Notes: generated by a model not told the origin, from the sequence alone. DNA of 64,000 nucleotides from Proteles cristata cristata (GCA_017311185.1 JAESUZ010000420.1:620001-684000); one strand, 5' to 3'. Counted from the stretch's first letter, positions 11,641-22,540 are shown. A program made the numbers and translations.

Positions 11641-12310
11641 AAATTTATCTTGTATAAGCAGTATTTACTGGTGCTCAATTTTGAAAGGTAAGGAATGATT
11701 TTATTTAAAATCCCATGGCCAGACTTAACTAGCTACCTTTTTATTTGTAGTTCTTCTAGACATCAATCCTATAAAGTAAATACGATATTTAAAATTTAAT
11801 TTCTTGTTCTGTTATCTTTAGACAGTATCTCTTGGTACTATCAAAACTGTGGAAATTAGTACTCTACAATTTTTTACCGCCATTTGCCTCCCAGCCTCTG
11901 TACATCTCCAGGTTGATAACATTTACATTTTGCTAATAGGTTTAGCACAGAAATTGAAAATGAATAAACACCATGTACAGTGTTATGATGATACAAGTGT
12001 TTTTTATTGCAGAGCCAACTAATACGGTAGGACTTGTAGAAGAGAGAACATGATCTTGTTTTGTAAAACCTGTGTGTCCAAAGGTTAGTATTCTAAGATA
12101 TTGAGGTGAAATGGACCGCCTTTTCTTAGAATCCATAGAATCAATTCCACAGAATCACTTCATGTTTTAGTTGGCTTCATATTTGATCCTAACTTCCTTA
12201 TATAGCTTTTTTCTTTTGGTCCTAGAATTTCTAATTTCCTCCCCCAGCACCCCCTGTCCCCCAACCTAAGAAGCATGTCTTTCTGATTTCCCTAAGATTG
12301 ATTGTATTTC
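11641..12310. other. Unassigned AT-rich stretch
   Basis: No gene or confident repeat. It may hold further decayed LINE sequence. Confidence 0.4.
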
Positions 12311-12530
12311 TTTTTTTTAACTTTTAAAATTTATTTTAATTAAAAAAAATTTTTAAAGATAGAGAGCATGAGTGGGAGAGGGCCAGAGGGAAAGAGAAAG
12401 AGAGAATCCCAAGCAGGCTTCACACTCAGCATGGAGCCCAAAGTGGGGTTTAATCCTGCAACCCTGGGATCATGACCTGAGCTGAAATTGAGGGTCAGGC
12501 ACTCAACGAACTGAGCCACCACAGCACCCC
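12311..12530 (-). mobile_element. CAN-SINE, antisense, diverged
   Basis: The reverse complement shows the CAN-SINE 3' tail, CT tract, a damaged B-box (ggggtttaatcctgca on plus) and a head ending ccaccacagcacccc. A possible decayed target duplication is tgattgtatt upstream against tgatcgtgtt after the head (8 of 10). It lies 62 bp from an oppositely oriented SINE. Confidence 0.9.
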
Positions 12531-12592
12531 TGATCGTGTTCCCAGCTGAGATTTCTAACTCCACCCTCTTTCTGTTTAAAGACATCCGCCTA

Positions 12593-12759
12593 GGGGCGCC
12601 TGGGTGGCTTAGTCGGTTAAGCGTCCGACTTTCGCTTAGGTCATGATCTCGCGGTTCGTGGGTTCGAGCCCCGCGTCGGGCTCTGTGGTGACTGCCAGCT
12701 CAGAGCCTGGAGCCTGTTTCAGTCTGTGACTCCCTCTCTCTCTGACCCTCCCTGCTCAT

Positions 12760-12793
<34 letters not shown>

Positions 12794-12833
12794 GAAATAA
12801 ATTTAAAAAAAAAATAAACTAAAAAAAAAAAAT
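12593..12833 (+). mobile_element. Young CAN-SINE, sense
   Basis: Full-length youngest-subfamily copy (ggcttagtcggttaagcg, ctttcgcttaggtc, ttcgtgggttcgagccccgc) with an expanded (CT)n tract and an A-rich tail. A perfect 14-bp target-site duplication, aaagacatccgcct, lies at 12578-12591 and 12834-12847. Confidence 0.97.
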
Positions 12834-13089
12834 AAAGACATCCGCCTTAGGACTCCCAGCTCAGATAGAAATGAGCTATCTGATGGGCTCCACAGGTGGC
12901 CAGTGGTCTCTCTTTCTTGTACGGTTTCTTAGGTTAGTTCCATTTTATCTTGGAGTCTTTTTTTTTTTTTTTTAAGAATGAAGGCATGGGAGGTCAATTT
13001 TCTGACTTCTTAAATGTCTGAAAAAATAGCTTTATTACATTACATACATTTATATTTTTTCACCTGGGGGGACATTTGCTCACATTATT

Positions 13090-13870
13090 TCTTTTCTTAT
13101 TTTATCCTCTCTGTTCTCTCTGTTCCTTTCTTTTCAGACTACTGATAGACCAATGGTGGAAACTCTGTATTTATTCTCTATTTCTCTGAACTGTGTATAC
13201 CTCACACTTTTGATCTTTCAGTCCTTTTATGATCCATTCTGGAAGTCTCTTAGCTCGATTTCTGTGATCATAAATTTGGACTTCATGATGCTATGCTATC
13301 CTTAGGTTGAGATGTCCTAAATGATAGCAAATATGGTTTTTAAAATTTCTTTTTTAAAAAAAGATTATTTATTTACTTATTTTTAAGTAATCTCTACACC
13401 CAACGTGGGGCTCAGACTCACAACCCTGAGATTAACAGTTGCATGCTCTTCCATCTGAGAGAGCCAGGGGCCCCAGTTTTTAAAATTTTTAAGTCATTAA
13501 ATTACTTATTTTTTTCCTAATATAATTTTTTTAATGTATGTGACTTCTTACTGAATATTTCTGAAATTATCAAGTATATAATTTTGACTTTTTCTTTTGT
13601 TTCTTCAACTAATTAAAAAAAATTTTTCCCCCTCTTACATGAAGTTGGTGTTTTCCTTTCATGCACTGGTTTTCTTCATAGGTTAGGCTAGAGCTTCAAG
13701 TCTAGATTCCACATAATTTTCCCTCAGAACTTCATGGACATTATTTTTCTGCCTTCTGATATTCAATGTTAAAAAGTCTGATGATGTAATTATTTTTTTC
13801 CTCAGTGGGTAACTGGTTTTATGTCTTTTATTTCTTGGAATTTCTTAGAGCTTCTAAATTTTTTTTTGTC
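13090..13870 (-). mobile_element. Probable ancient L1M, antisense, interrupted by a SINE
   Basis: The segment 'ccctcagaacttcatggaca' through 'ttctgccttctgatattcaa', 'aaaagtctgatgatg' and 'gaatttcttagagcttcta' follows an antisense L1M order familiar from mammalian L1 5' regions. The part before the SINE at 13350 is less certain. Confidence 0.45.
13350..13474 (-). mobile_element. Old short CAN-SINE without CT tract, antisense
   Basis: aagtaatctctacacccaac, then gtggggctcagactcacaac, then 'gagagagccaggggcccc'. This is the older carnivoran SINE type: the tRNA-like part is followed almost directly by an A-rich tail and the long CT tract of the feliform copies is absent. It is diverged, including damage in the head. 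Confidence 0.8.
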
Positions 13871-13879
13871 AGCTGAAAG

Positions 13880-14530
13880 ATAAGCACACCATCAGGAATC
13901 ACCAGCTATTTGGGAAATAATATTAAAACGTTGATAACTATTTGAGTAAACTGAAAAACACAAGGAAATGGGAAAATAAGAAATATGGAAAAGAAAGACT
14001 TTAAATAAGCAAAACACATGTTTTAATAGTTATTAGACAAGAAATCACATTCAGAACACATTTTTGCAGGGGTGCCTGGGTGGCTCAGTAGGTTAAGGTC
14101 ATGATCTCACAGCTCATGGGTTTGAGCCCTGAGTTGGGATCTATGCTAACAGCTCAGAGCCTGGAGCCTGCCTCAGATTCTGTCTCTCTCTCTTTCTGCC
14201 CACCTCTGTTCACACTCTGTCTCTCTCTCAAGTATAAATAAACATTTTTTAAAAATTAAAACTTAAAAAGAGCACACTGCTATAAAAAATTCAAGATGCA
14301 TTAAATCATTGAAAGGACACCATTGCAAATATAATCTGTGATGGTTTGTTCCAGCATGCAGCGTAAAAAGATAACAAAAAAGAAAGAAAGGAAATGATGA
14401 GAGAAAAGTTAGGAAGTAGGAAGGAGAAATCCAGAAGCCCCTGGAAGACAATGCAATCAGCACATGCAAATTTGTGAGGCAAAATAATTTTGAACTGAGA
14501 ATTTTATGTTCCAGTAAATCAACATTCAAA
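13880..14530 (+). mobile_element. Possible ancient L1M 5' region, sense
   Basis: 'gaactgagaattttatgttc' followed by 'cagtaaatcaacattcaaat' resembles the 'aattttatacccagcaaaat...cattcaaat' module of L1M elements. The rest is weak. Interrupted by the SINE at 14068-14262. Confidence 0.4.
14068..14262 (+). mobile_element. CAN-SINE, sense, with internal deletion
   Basis: Head aggggtgcctgggtggctca, then gtaggttaag fused directly to gtcatgatctcacagc, so about 25 bases between the A-box-like region and gtcatgatctc are missing. B-box-like gggtttgagccctgag, CT tract and aagtataaataaac tail are present. Confidence 0.92.
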
Positions 14531-14699
14531 TGTCAGGTTCTCTTCCTGCTTGAACGGGAATGAGAGTTCTCATCGGTGAACTTGGAGTTTCTTGCCAGTT
14601 TGCTAGGAAGATCTGTTTTTATGCCTGTGGGATCCTTCTTCAAGCTCTTCTTTTCTCTCCTTTTTCTCTTTCTTAAATCAAAAAGACCAACCCATAGTC

Positions 14700-15864
14700 T
14701 TTTTATGTCTCAGAAATAGAACTCAACATGTCTGGCTTCTAAAAGATGAACAATCCTGAAACTATACTATGTGTATCTTAATAGAGAAATGTGTTGTGGA
14801 TAATAAGAGAGAAATTTCTCACTGCTAGAAAAAGGGAGAGTGGGGAAGAAAGGAAAGGCTAGAATAAACTGGTGGTGTTGGATTGGAACTGGATCCAGCA
14901 GTGTGGATTCATGGTTTTAACTATTGGTAGATAAACTCCAGAAATGGAAGTATAGTGTACCTGTCCACCTGTCTGTCTCTCGATCTATCTCTAAGGTGGG
15001 CTGGAAGCAATAAATAACACCCCACTAACTAACAATGAACATACCTAGTACCCGTATCGTGGTGTGTAAATACCCTTCTCCAATAAAAGGAATCAAAGCT
15101 TCTAAGAGAAATGGCTGATTCCAGGCCAAGGTCAAGGAAACTATAGTATTTCTTTTTTTAAGTTTATTCATTTTGAGAAAGAGATAGTACAAGTGGAGGA
15201 GGGATATAGAGAGGGAGATGGGGAGAAGAATTCCAAGCAGACTCCTCACTACCAGCACAGAGCCTGATGTGGGGCTCGAACCCACGAAGCTGTGGGATCA
15301 TGACCTGAGCTGAAAGCAAGAGTCGGATGCTTAACCCACTGAGCCACCCAGGCACCCCAAAAGTACAATATGTTATACCAGAAAACAAGGAAGTAACTCA
15401 AATCATGGGGACATGTCAAAAAGACTCAAGAACCAGTTTTAAGGGGCCCCCACTGGCCAAACCTGGGACAGTTTGAACAACAAAATAAATAGTAAATAAA
15501 TAGGAATGATAATGACCTATAGAATTACATAAGAATCTATGAGTCCATATAGATTTAAGTACACACGTGGATAAATAAATAAGTAGAGAGGAGAGAAACC
15601 TTTTGCTCACAGTTGAATTCCAAGTAGTAAATGTAGAAGCAATGAGAGAATTTAAATAATCGCCATTTGGTAATCATGACAGTCCTAATTGTTTCTGGCA
15701 AAAATCAGCAGTGGATGCTAAAAGTAGTAAGTAAATGTATAATGAGAAACAGGACACTTCACGTAATCTCAGAGTACCTCCCCAGAAGAAATGTATTATT
15801 TACAAAAGGAGAAATAGTAACTTCACAGTGGAGAAGCCTGGCAGACATCACCTTAACTCAATGA
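14700..15864 (+). mobile_element. Probable ancient HAL1/L1M-type LINE 3' region, sense, split by a SINE
   Basis: Landmarks include 'aaaggaatcaaagcttctaa', 'aatctatgagtccatataga', 'gataaataaataagtagaga' and 'cacagtggagaagcctggca' followed by gacatcacctta. I recognise these as an ordered old mammalian LINE (HAL1/L1ME-like). The exact family is uncertain. The SINE at 15150-15358 interrupts it. Confidence 0.5.
15150..15358 (-). mobile_element. CAN-SINE, antisense
   Basis: Reverse complement has the ggggtgcctgggtggctcag head, a preserved B-box (gtggggctcgaacccacgaa on plus), CT tract and a tail with aaataaac-type end. No convincing target duplication was found. Intermediate age. Confidence 0.93.
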
Positions 15865-15995
15865 TCGTGTCTTTCTGCACTGACTGTAAATCTCCAAGCA
15901 TAGGGATTTGTTTCCATTTTATTAACTCTTATGCCTGAGCACCTAGAACAAATTTGGCACATAGTAGGTGTTCAATAAATAGTTTTTGACTGAAT
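15865..15995 (+). mobile_element. L2 3'-end fragment, sense
   Basis: 'gactgtaaatctccaagcat' followed by 'tggcacatagtaggtgttca' and ataaatagtttttgactgaa is the L2 3' end in sense orientation. Confidence 0.75.
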
Positions 15996-16024
15996 TATCT
16001 ATATTCATGCTTATGCCTATATTT

Positions 16025-16345
16025 ATAAGCTCAAATTCATTAGCTGTACTTTTTGTGAAGTCTATATCCTTACTTATATTTTATCTACTTGATCTGTCAC
16101 AGGCTAAGAAAATGGAATGAATGCTTATAGCCGTTGCACTTTTGTGTAATTCTCCTTATGGGTTCTGCTGTTCTGCATCGTGAGGGCATGTTGTTTGGTA
16201 TGTAAACATTTATGATGGTTCAATCTTCATATGGGTTGTACCTTTGTCATCAACATTGACTTCTTTGTTGAGTTTAACACTTTCTTCTTGTTGATCTAAT
16301 CTCACGGTTATGATGCAACTCATGATTTCTTTTTTTATCTGATTT
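16025..16345 (-). mobile_element. Probable ancient L1M ORF2 fragment, antisense
   Basis: 'atgttgtttggtatgtaaac' then 'atttatgatggttcaatctt' and 'ttgacttctttgttgagttt' follow an antisense L1 ORF2 order, with many substitutions. Confidence 0.5.
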
Positions 16346-16932
16346 TTTTTTTTTAGTGCTCTGATTTATTGCCTGTTCATTCATTTCAGCCAACACATTT
16401 TCCTAAGACTCTGCCCTCTTTTCCTGTGTTCTCCACAGCGGTCTAAAGAGACATGACTATTTCGAGGCAGATTCTGTTAGCTCTAGCAGAATAATGTCCT
16501 CTTTACTTCTCCATCTGTCTGTCATTTTACCTCATGAAACGTCCCTCAATTTCTCAGGTAGAGCCAGTTACTCTTGCCAACGCGCAATACAATAGTCTGT
16601 GTGGTATTTCTAGAATAGCCTTTGGCATATTTATTGGATTAAATTTTAATTATTTGTGCAATAAAGATGTTTCATCCTCCGTAGTTTTGAATGTCCTCGG
16701 GCCAAGGATGCCCCTGCAGTGTATATACTGGCTCCTCTTCATGGATCACTGCAGTTTTCACCTTGTGATACAGTTAAAGCAGGACCTGGTATTTCTTTAC
16801 ATCCCCTGAAAAAGAAATCACACTTCCCTAAGCATTAGTAAGCAGTGCAGATCTTACTGAAGATCTCGCAGGGAAGCAACAGACAGTTTTAAACAGCACT
16901 TCATATGGCACACAGCTTCAAAAAATGCTTTC
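16346..16932. other. Unassigned noncoding stretch
   Basis: An open frame of 91 codons at 16534-16809 has no recognised family and no splice context, so it is taken as chance. The region could hold more decayed LINE sequence. Confidence 0.4.
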
Positions 16933-17137
16933 TGGGGTCACCTGGGTGGCTCAGTCAGTTAAGTGGCCGACTTCAGCTCAGGTCATGATCTCACATTTCC
17001 TAAGCTCGAGCCCTGCGTGGGCTGTGTGCTGACAGCTCAGAGCCTGGAATCTGCTTCGGGTTCTATGTCTCCCTCTCTTTTTGCCCCTCCCCTGCTCATG
17101 CTCTGTCTCTGTCTTTCAAAAAGAAATAAACGTTAAA
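16933..17137 (+). mobile_element. CAN-SINE, sense, first of a serial pair
   Basis: Starts ctggggtcacctgggtggct, has B-box-like taagctcgagccctgc, CT tract and aagaaataaacgttaaaaa tail. It is bracketed by aaaaatgctttc at 16921-16932 and 17138-17149 (perfect 12 bp). Confidence 0.95.
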
Positions 17138-17151
17138 AAAAATGCTTTCCG

Positions 17152-17369
17152 TGGGGCACCCAGGTGTCTCGGCTGGTTAAGCTTCCATCTCTTGGTTTCA
17201 ACTCAGGTTATGATCTTGTGACTTCATGAGTTCCAGCCCCGCATTGGGGATCTGCACTGGCAGCACGGAACCTGCCTGGGATCCTCTCTCTCTCTCTCTC
17301 TTCTCTCTCTGCCCCTCCCCCACTCATGCTGTCTCTGTCTCTCTCAAAATAAATAAATGAACTTCAAGT
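17152..17369 (+). mobile_element. CAN-SINE, sense, second of a serial pair
   Basis: Different, more diverged subfamily than its neighbour (ctcttggtttcaactcagg; ggaacctgcctgggatcc). Its flanks aaaatgctttccg at 17139-17151 and 17370-17382 are the same site as the neighbour's duplication, so the two SINEs share a target. Confidence 0.95.
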
Positions 17370-17663
17370 AAAATGCTTTCCGCCAGGTGCCTCATAGGCT
17401 GTTTCTCTTGGGCTGAAGCTTCAGGCATCAGGCTCCAGCTGCCCACCCCCCCTTCCTTGGGAACTGTCCTCTCTCTCCCTAATCTCAGATCAGACAAGCT
17501 AGATACTTCCTAGCTTTTGTACCCAAACAGGCGAACCATCACCATTGATCAGTACTGCCTTCTCCATTGCGAGAGACCAGTATAGAAGGATAAGAAGAGT
17601 TGGCTATTAGCAAACAAAGAAGTCCTTTGGTTACCACCTACTTTAGAGTGGGGCTGTATGATT

Positions 17664-17733
17664 ATTTTTTAAGTTTATTTTTTTTTTTTATTTTTGAGAG
17701 AGACAGAGACAGCATGAGTGGGAGAAAGGCAGA

Positions 17734-17765
<32 letters not shown>

Positions 17766-17893
17766 ATCCCAAGCAGGCTCCACACTATCAGCTGCACAGC
17801 CGGACATGGGGCTCGAACCCACAAGCCATGAGATCGTAACCTGAACTGAAACCAAGAGTCAGCTGTTTAACTGACTAAGCCACCCAGATGCCC
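17664..17893 (-). mobile_element. CAN-SINE, antisense
   Basis: Complete antisense copy with a (GA)n tract of about 30 bp, preserved B-box (gggctcgaacccac) and head ending gccacccagatgccc. Lies about 300 bp from an oppositely oriented SINE. Confidence 0.94.
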
Positions 17894-17999
17894 TGATTTT
17901 TTTTTTTTTTTTTTTGAGAGGGGTCACATTTGTCCCTCTGGTGGCTGGCCAAAGTAGGCAGTGTTTCCAAGCAGGGTCACATTCCCTGCTTCACGGGTC

Positions 18000-18138
18000 C
18001 TCAGCTGAACCCCTTGAGGTATGGTGAATGTCAAAGACGCTGAAATTGCAAGGCTAAGGGATTTGTCTTAAACGAGTTCCATCTCAGTGGGGAAGGCAGG
18101 ACTGGAATGCAGGTCTTTTGAGCTTAACTCTAGCACCA
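18000..18138 (-). mobile_element. Probable MIR fragment, antisense
   Basis: 'aaggctaagggatttgtctt' and 'caggactggaatgcaggtct' correspond to decayed antisense MIR segments (aaggtt..cttgcccaaggt and gctgggattcgaacccagg). Medium certainty. Confidence 0.45.
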
Positions 18139-18139
18139 T

Positions 18140-18165
18140 TTCTCTCTCTCTCTCTCTCTCTCTCT
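18140..18165. repeat. (CT)n microsatellite
   Basis: About 13 uninterrupted CT units not attached to a SINE. Confidence 0.95.
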
Positions 18166-18639
18166 TTTTAGCGGGCACACATTTCTCAGGCTGCAACCCT
18201 CGAGTGTGCAAACACGTCACCTCTGATTTTTATACCCCAGCTTGGTTTCTATTCTGAGTCCCGCTGTGCGGAAGGTGGGAATGTAATCTTGTCAGTTCGA
18301 ACTAAGTTCTTTTAATTCCAGCTTTTCCCAGTCTGTTCCCATCACTCTCAGTGAACTCCCTCATTTCCTCTCTCCCTCTCGTGTCAGTGTTCCAGGGGGC
18401 TCACCAGGTTCCTTGGTGAGCCCACCCACCCACTCTCCCCCGTCTCCTCTGGAATCCAGTAACGTGGCTCACGTTCATCTGTCCCCAGGTTTTCTGTGTC
18501 ATCCTCCACCAAACTGCAAGGGCTCCTTGGGTCTGTCACCCATCCCTCAGCTCTCCGTGGCTCCTTCCTGAGCAGAGGGAGAGGCAGAGGAAGAATCAGG
18601 TCAGGGCTCAGAGCAGGGGCGGGAAGGGATTCTTGGTAG

Positions 18640-18870
18640 GGGTGATAACTCACAGCATTTTATCCTGGATTTGCTGCTTCACATCTGTGACTTCGAGCAA
18701 GGCATCTACCCTTTTGCTGGGCTTCAGCCGGGCTGGAGCAGAGGTCAGGAGGCCCCAGCTTTTATCCTGGTTTAACCATTCGCTGGCCACTGAGACGGAG
18801 TGCACGTTTCACAGCCTCCTCCCAGCATCCATTCTCTCCCCTGCAGAATGGGCAGGTTTGTGAGCACGTG
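18640..18870 (+). mobile_element. Possible MIR-like sequence, sense
   Basis: 'ggatttgctgcttcacatct' followed by 'gtgacttcgagcaaggcatc' resembles the sense MIR segment ctgccacttactagctgtgtgacct...gcaag; 'ctgcagaatgggcagg' resembles its downstream part. Strongly diverged. Confidence 0.4.
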
Positions 18871-19091
18871 GGTAAATTTGGAGTCCTTTAAGAAGTGAAC
18901 TAGATGGATGGACGATGAGTGTGTGAAGATTGGGCAAGGTCTCCTCTCCTATCTGTTAAGGGCTTCCTGACATAGTCGGGCTTCCTGGCAAGGAAAACAT
19001 GGGGCTTCTGTTAACTGGTTATCTTTTTTCCCACTGGGGCAGTGACCTTGCTCCTTCAGGCGATACTTGTAAAGGTGCCAATCCAGAAGCT

Positions 19092-19107
19092 GACAGCAGA
19101 GGGCAGC
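19092..19107 (+). promoter_or_regulatory. Candidate CTCF-binding motif
   Basis: gacagcagagggcagc matches the core CTCF consensus (c-c-a-g-c-a-g-a/g-g-g-g-c-a-g-c type) with one mismatch at the second base. It is in unique sequence, not inside a SINE. Occupancy cannot be inferred from the motif alone. Confidence 0.35.
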
Positions 19108-19279
19108 CTGTGCCCAAAAATGACTCTCGTCTGTATTCTGGTGCAGGTTCCCTGGAGTTCTAAGCCTGCAAGGCCAAGATGGCCAAGAATTATGATAAAA
19201 TGCTTGTAGAGTCCACTAGTATTGGAATCTGGGAGCTATTTGTTTTTGCTTTCTATACTTCTTTAAAATTATTGTTTGA

Positions 19280-19407
19280 GGGGTGCCTGGGTAGCTTAGT
19301 CTGTTAAGTGTCCAACTCTTGATTTCAGCTCAGGTCATGATCCCACCATCATGAGATGGAGCCCGGCATAGGGCTCTGCACTGACAGCTCAGAGACTGCT
19401 TAGGATT

Positions 19408-19438
<31 letters not shown>

Positions 19439-19498
19439 CCCCACCTCTGCTCTTGCTCTCTCTCTCTCTCAAAATAAGTAAATAGATGTTTTTAAAAA
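19280..19498 (+). mobile_element. CAN-SINE, sense
   Basis: Head ggggtgcctgggtagcttag, degraded B-box (gatggagcccggcat), long CT tract and aaaataagtaaatag tail. Target duplication attgtttga at 19271-19279 and 19499-19507. Confidence 0.93.
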
Positions 19499-19554
19499 AT
19501 TGTTTGAAAGGAACACACACACTTGGTTAAAAAAATTAGATGTGTACAGGGGTT

Positions 19555-20260
19555 TACAGTAGACTCATCCCACCCCACCTCATTTCACATTTCTGACCCC
19601 GAATCCTGCCCTCTCCTCTGGCTCCAGACTGCCCTTGCTGTCTCCTTTCCCTGGAAGATTCTTCCTGTAGATATCAATGAGACTCAGTCCTCACCTCCTT
19701 CAAATCTTTGTTCGAATGTCACCTTCTCACAGAGGTCTGCTCTGGCTTTCTCATGTAGTGTTGCGTCCCCCCCGAACCCTTCCCATCCTTATTTATTTAT
19801 TTATTTATTTAAAATTTTTTAGTGTTTTATTTATTTTTGAGAGAGAGACACAGAGAGCTAGTGGGGTAAGGGCAGAGAGAGAGGGAGACACAGAATCTGA
19901 AGACAGGCTCCAGGCTCCAAGCCGTGAGCACAGAACTCAATGTGGGGCTCGAACATGCGAACGGTAAGATCATGACCTGAGTCAAAGTCTGACGCTTGAT
20001 CTACTGAGCCACCCAGGTGCCCCCCAACTCCCCTTCCTCACATAAATGGTGCCTGGAACACGGTGTCATACGTTATTATTATTGTTCTTCAGAGCGCTTG
20101 TTACTCTTGCTCAAATAATATACTGTACTCAGTCATTATTAAAACTTTTCTACTCCTAGAATACAAGTTTCATGAGGACAGGAACATGCTTCCTCTTTTT
20201 CCTTCTCACTGGGATGTCATAAGTGCCTAGGACAGCCCTGGAAGGGCATAGTAGGGATGT
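19555..20260 (+). mobile_element. L2 3' region, sense, split by a SINE
   Basis: L2 3'-UTR order in sense: 'tggaagattcttcctgtaga', 'ttcgaatgtcaccttctcac', 'agaggtctgctctggctttc', then after the SINE 'ctcctagaatacaagtttca', 'tgaggacaggaacatgct' and 'gtgcctaggacagccc'. It is interrupted at about 19790-20024. Confidence 0.7.
19790..20024 (-). mobile_element. CAN-SINE, antisense, inside L2
   Basis: Antisense copy with an (ATTT)n-expanded A-tail at 19791-19810, GA tract, preserved ggggctcgaa and head ending gccacccaggtgcccc. Confidence 0.94.
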
Positions 20261-20718
20261 AACAGATACACGGTAAAACTATGTAAAACTTGCATAAAGC
20301 CACACGGTAGCTCCACTTCTGAGGGACACCCTTAGGAGAATGTGATAAAATGAATCTTTTATCCGGCTCCTTCTGGAATTCTGGGATTTGGCGATTTGGG
20401 CGGGACTCTGCTGGGTGGCTTTTCTGTCCTAGGTCAGTTGTGACTGATCGCGGCTGGCGTTGTGTCTGTCCACATAGGTCCACTGACATACCCTGATTTC
20501 TTTCACCTTGATTTTCCTCTCCTCCGACAGCCGGCTGGCTTGGGCTCACCACATGGTGGCTTCCGAGCACGCTGGGAGCGACAGTTCCCAAGCACACAGT
20601 GCTGTTAAACCTGCCGGGTGTCATATTTGCTACTATTCCTTTGGCGTAAGCAGGTCACATGGCTAACCCACAGTCATGGCGGGAGGATTTGCAAAGTCAC
20701 ATTGAAAAGGGGAAGAGA

Positions 20719-20936
20719 AGGGGCACCAGGGTGGCTCAGTCGGTTCAGCATCTGATTCTTGGTTCTGGCTCAGGTCACAGTCTTGGGGTTCATGGGATTG
20801 AATCCCGTGTCGTACTCTGCGCTGTCAGTGTGGAACCTGCTTGGGATTCTCTGTCTCTCTCTCTTTGTTCCTCCCCAACTGGTGCATGTGCTCACGCTCG
20901 CTCTCTCTCTCTCTCAAAATAAATAACTAATAAAAA
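20719..20936 (+). mobile_element. CAN-SINE, sense
   Basis: Head ggggcaccagggtggctcag; older subfamily (attcttggttctggctcagg); tail aaaataaataac. Imperfect target duplication aaaaggggaagagaag before and aaaaggagaggagaag after (14 of 16). Confidence 0.93.
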
Positions 20937-20949
20937 GAAAAGGAGAGGA

Positions 20950-22540
20950 GAAGAATTTGGGGCCATTTTTGCCATCTTCCATGATAAATGTGATTCAGTT
21001 ATCCTCTAAAAAGACAATATTCCATTAATAGTGTATTAAGGTACCTGTTTCTCCAAACCATTACGGACTGTGTATTACGACATTAAAAGAAAAAAATTTG
21101 CTAAGCAGATAGGTAAGACGTAGTGTATCATTTGCTCAGAGAATTTAAAAGACATTCCTGGTAAGAGGCGGAGCCTGACCTCTAAGTACAGGCTCTCCCC
21201 TGGCTTGCGGTACCGCCCACTGGGAGGAAGGGGAGGGGGACCCGCTCTGCCCTTGACTCTGGGCTCAGCCCTGTACTTGCATTGGCCAGTGGCATATTTG
21301 CAGATGTCACGTGAGCAGAGGACACAAATCAGCTTAGTCCCTGTTGTCTCTTGTTCCTTTCTCATTGCCACGAGGCCACGCTCGGGTTAGCGCAGCTGCA
21401 GAGTGAGAGACACTTGGCACAGAGCTGGCCCGGCCCAGGAACCTGGCAGGGGCTGTCCAGATCAGCTGGCAGCCAGCTGACACGCAGACATGTGGGCAGG
21501 CCCGGCCAAGATCAGCAGAACCCCCCGGCTGGCCCTTTGCGGATCCTCCAAGTGCGTGTCCATCGGTGCCATCTCCTGGTTTGCCCTGGCGATCTACGAG
21601 TTTAGAGCATAGAACTCTGGGGCTCCACGGTGCTGGGCTACAGAGGGGCCCACTTAGACCCCAGGCTCTTCAGGCCTTGGGGAGCCCCTGTAGCTATAGT
21701 TTGACCTACGGGCTTGGGCGTTCAGTGGGAGCATCCTCTGCCATCCTGGTCTCCTGTAGTTTCTCCAGCTCTGGGAGCTCTGATGGTGTGGAGACCGTTT
21801 GGCTGGCTTAGAAAAAGCTTCACAGTTGTCGACAAGCTGGCCAGAGCCCACGCCCGACGTCTGATGGAGAGGGTCGTGAACAGGAGAAAAGGAAGCCGGC
21901 CGCGGCTGCCCAGAGCCTGACTGCAATGATGGATGGGAGGCCTGGCACGCTGGGAAGGATAGAGACGTTTATGTTTCCAAAGGCAGGGCCCTTTCTCCCG
22001 GGGCACGGGGCTAGTAGAAACAGGGTCAGAACAAATCACTTTACATTTCCTCTCTTTGAGTTTTTTCTTCTGATGAGAAATAACTCTTACTCCCAGGGCA
22101 CGATAGACCGAGGGAACTGTGTTGGAGCTACTATATGTATTCTATGAAAATAATTGTTTCTTGGATTTTCGTCTTATGGGACTCTGACCTCTCTGAGAAT
22201 GTGATGAAAGCTGTGGACCCATTCCCCAGGAAACACACTCATAAGTGCAAATATAATATCAGGGGATTTATAGTTTCTCTGAAACAAACTAATGGAACCT
22301 TATGGAACCTAATGGAATTAGGGGATTCTAGAAGAGAGGGAGGGAGAGAGAGAGAGAGAGAGAGGAGGAGTGGGAGAGAGGGAGAGAGGGACTGTATTGG
22401 AAGAGAAAGGAGGAAGACCATGGTGAGGATGGTGTCAGAAAGAAAAAACGGGGGTGGGGGGCGGTTGAAACAAAATGTTGAGTTTGAACCAAAGATTGAA
22501 GATTCTTCTGGTCCTAAATATGTCCGCTCTCCTTTCTTTT
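20950..22540. other. GC-richer unassigned stretch, about 1.6 kb
   Basis: From about 21150 to 22000 the sequence is richer in G, C and CpG than its neighbours. Part of 21480-21530 (gcccggccaagatcagcaga) resembles an old mammalian LTR-type repeat; the rest is not recognised. Overlapping open frames of 60-105 codons exist on both strands, none recognisable, and I see no convincing exon. A G-rich/GA-rich run follows at 22320-22470. Confidence 0.4.

Noticed and set aside
16921..17382. CRISPR-like pattern of short identical repeats with spacers
   Set aside because: The three short repeats are target-site duplications and the spacers are SINEs. The host is a mammal.
20217..20624. A 135-codon antisense open frame in partly unique sequence
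   Set aside because: It begins in an L2 tail, has no recognisable domain and no splice or promoter context. A chance frame of this length is expected in 64 kb read in six frames.
21150..22000. CpG island or promoter in the GC-richer stretch
   Set aside because: CpG is raised only patchily, no TATA or initiator context or first exon is evident, and part resembles an old repeat.
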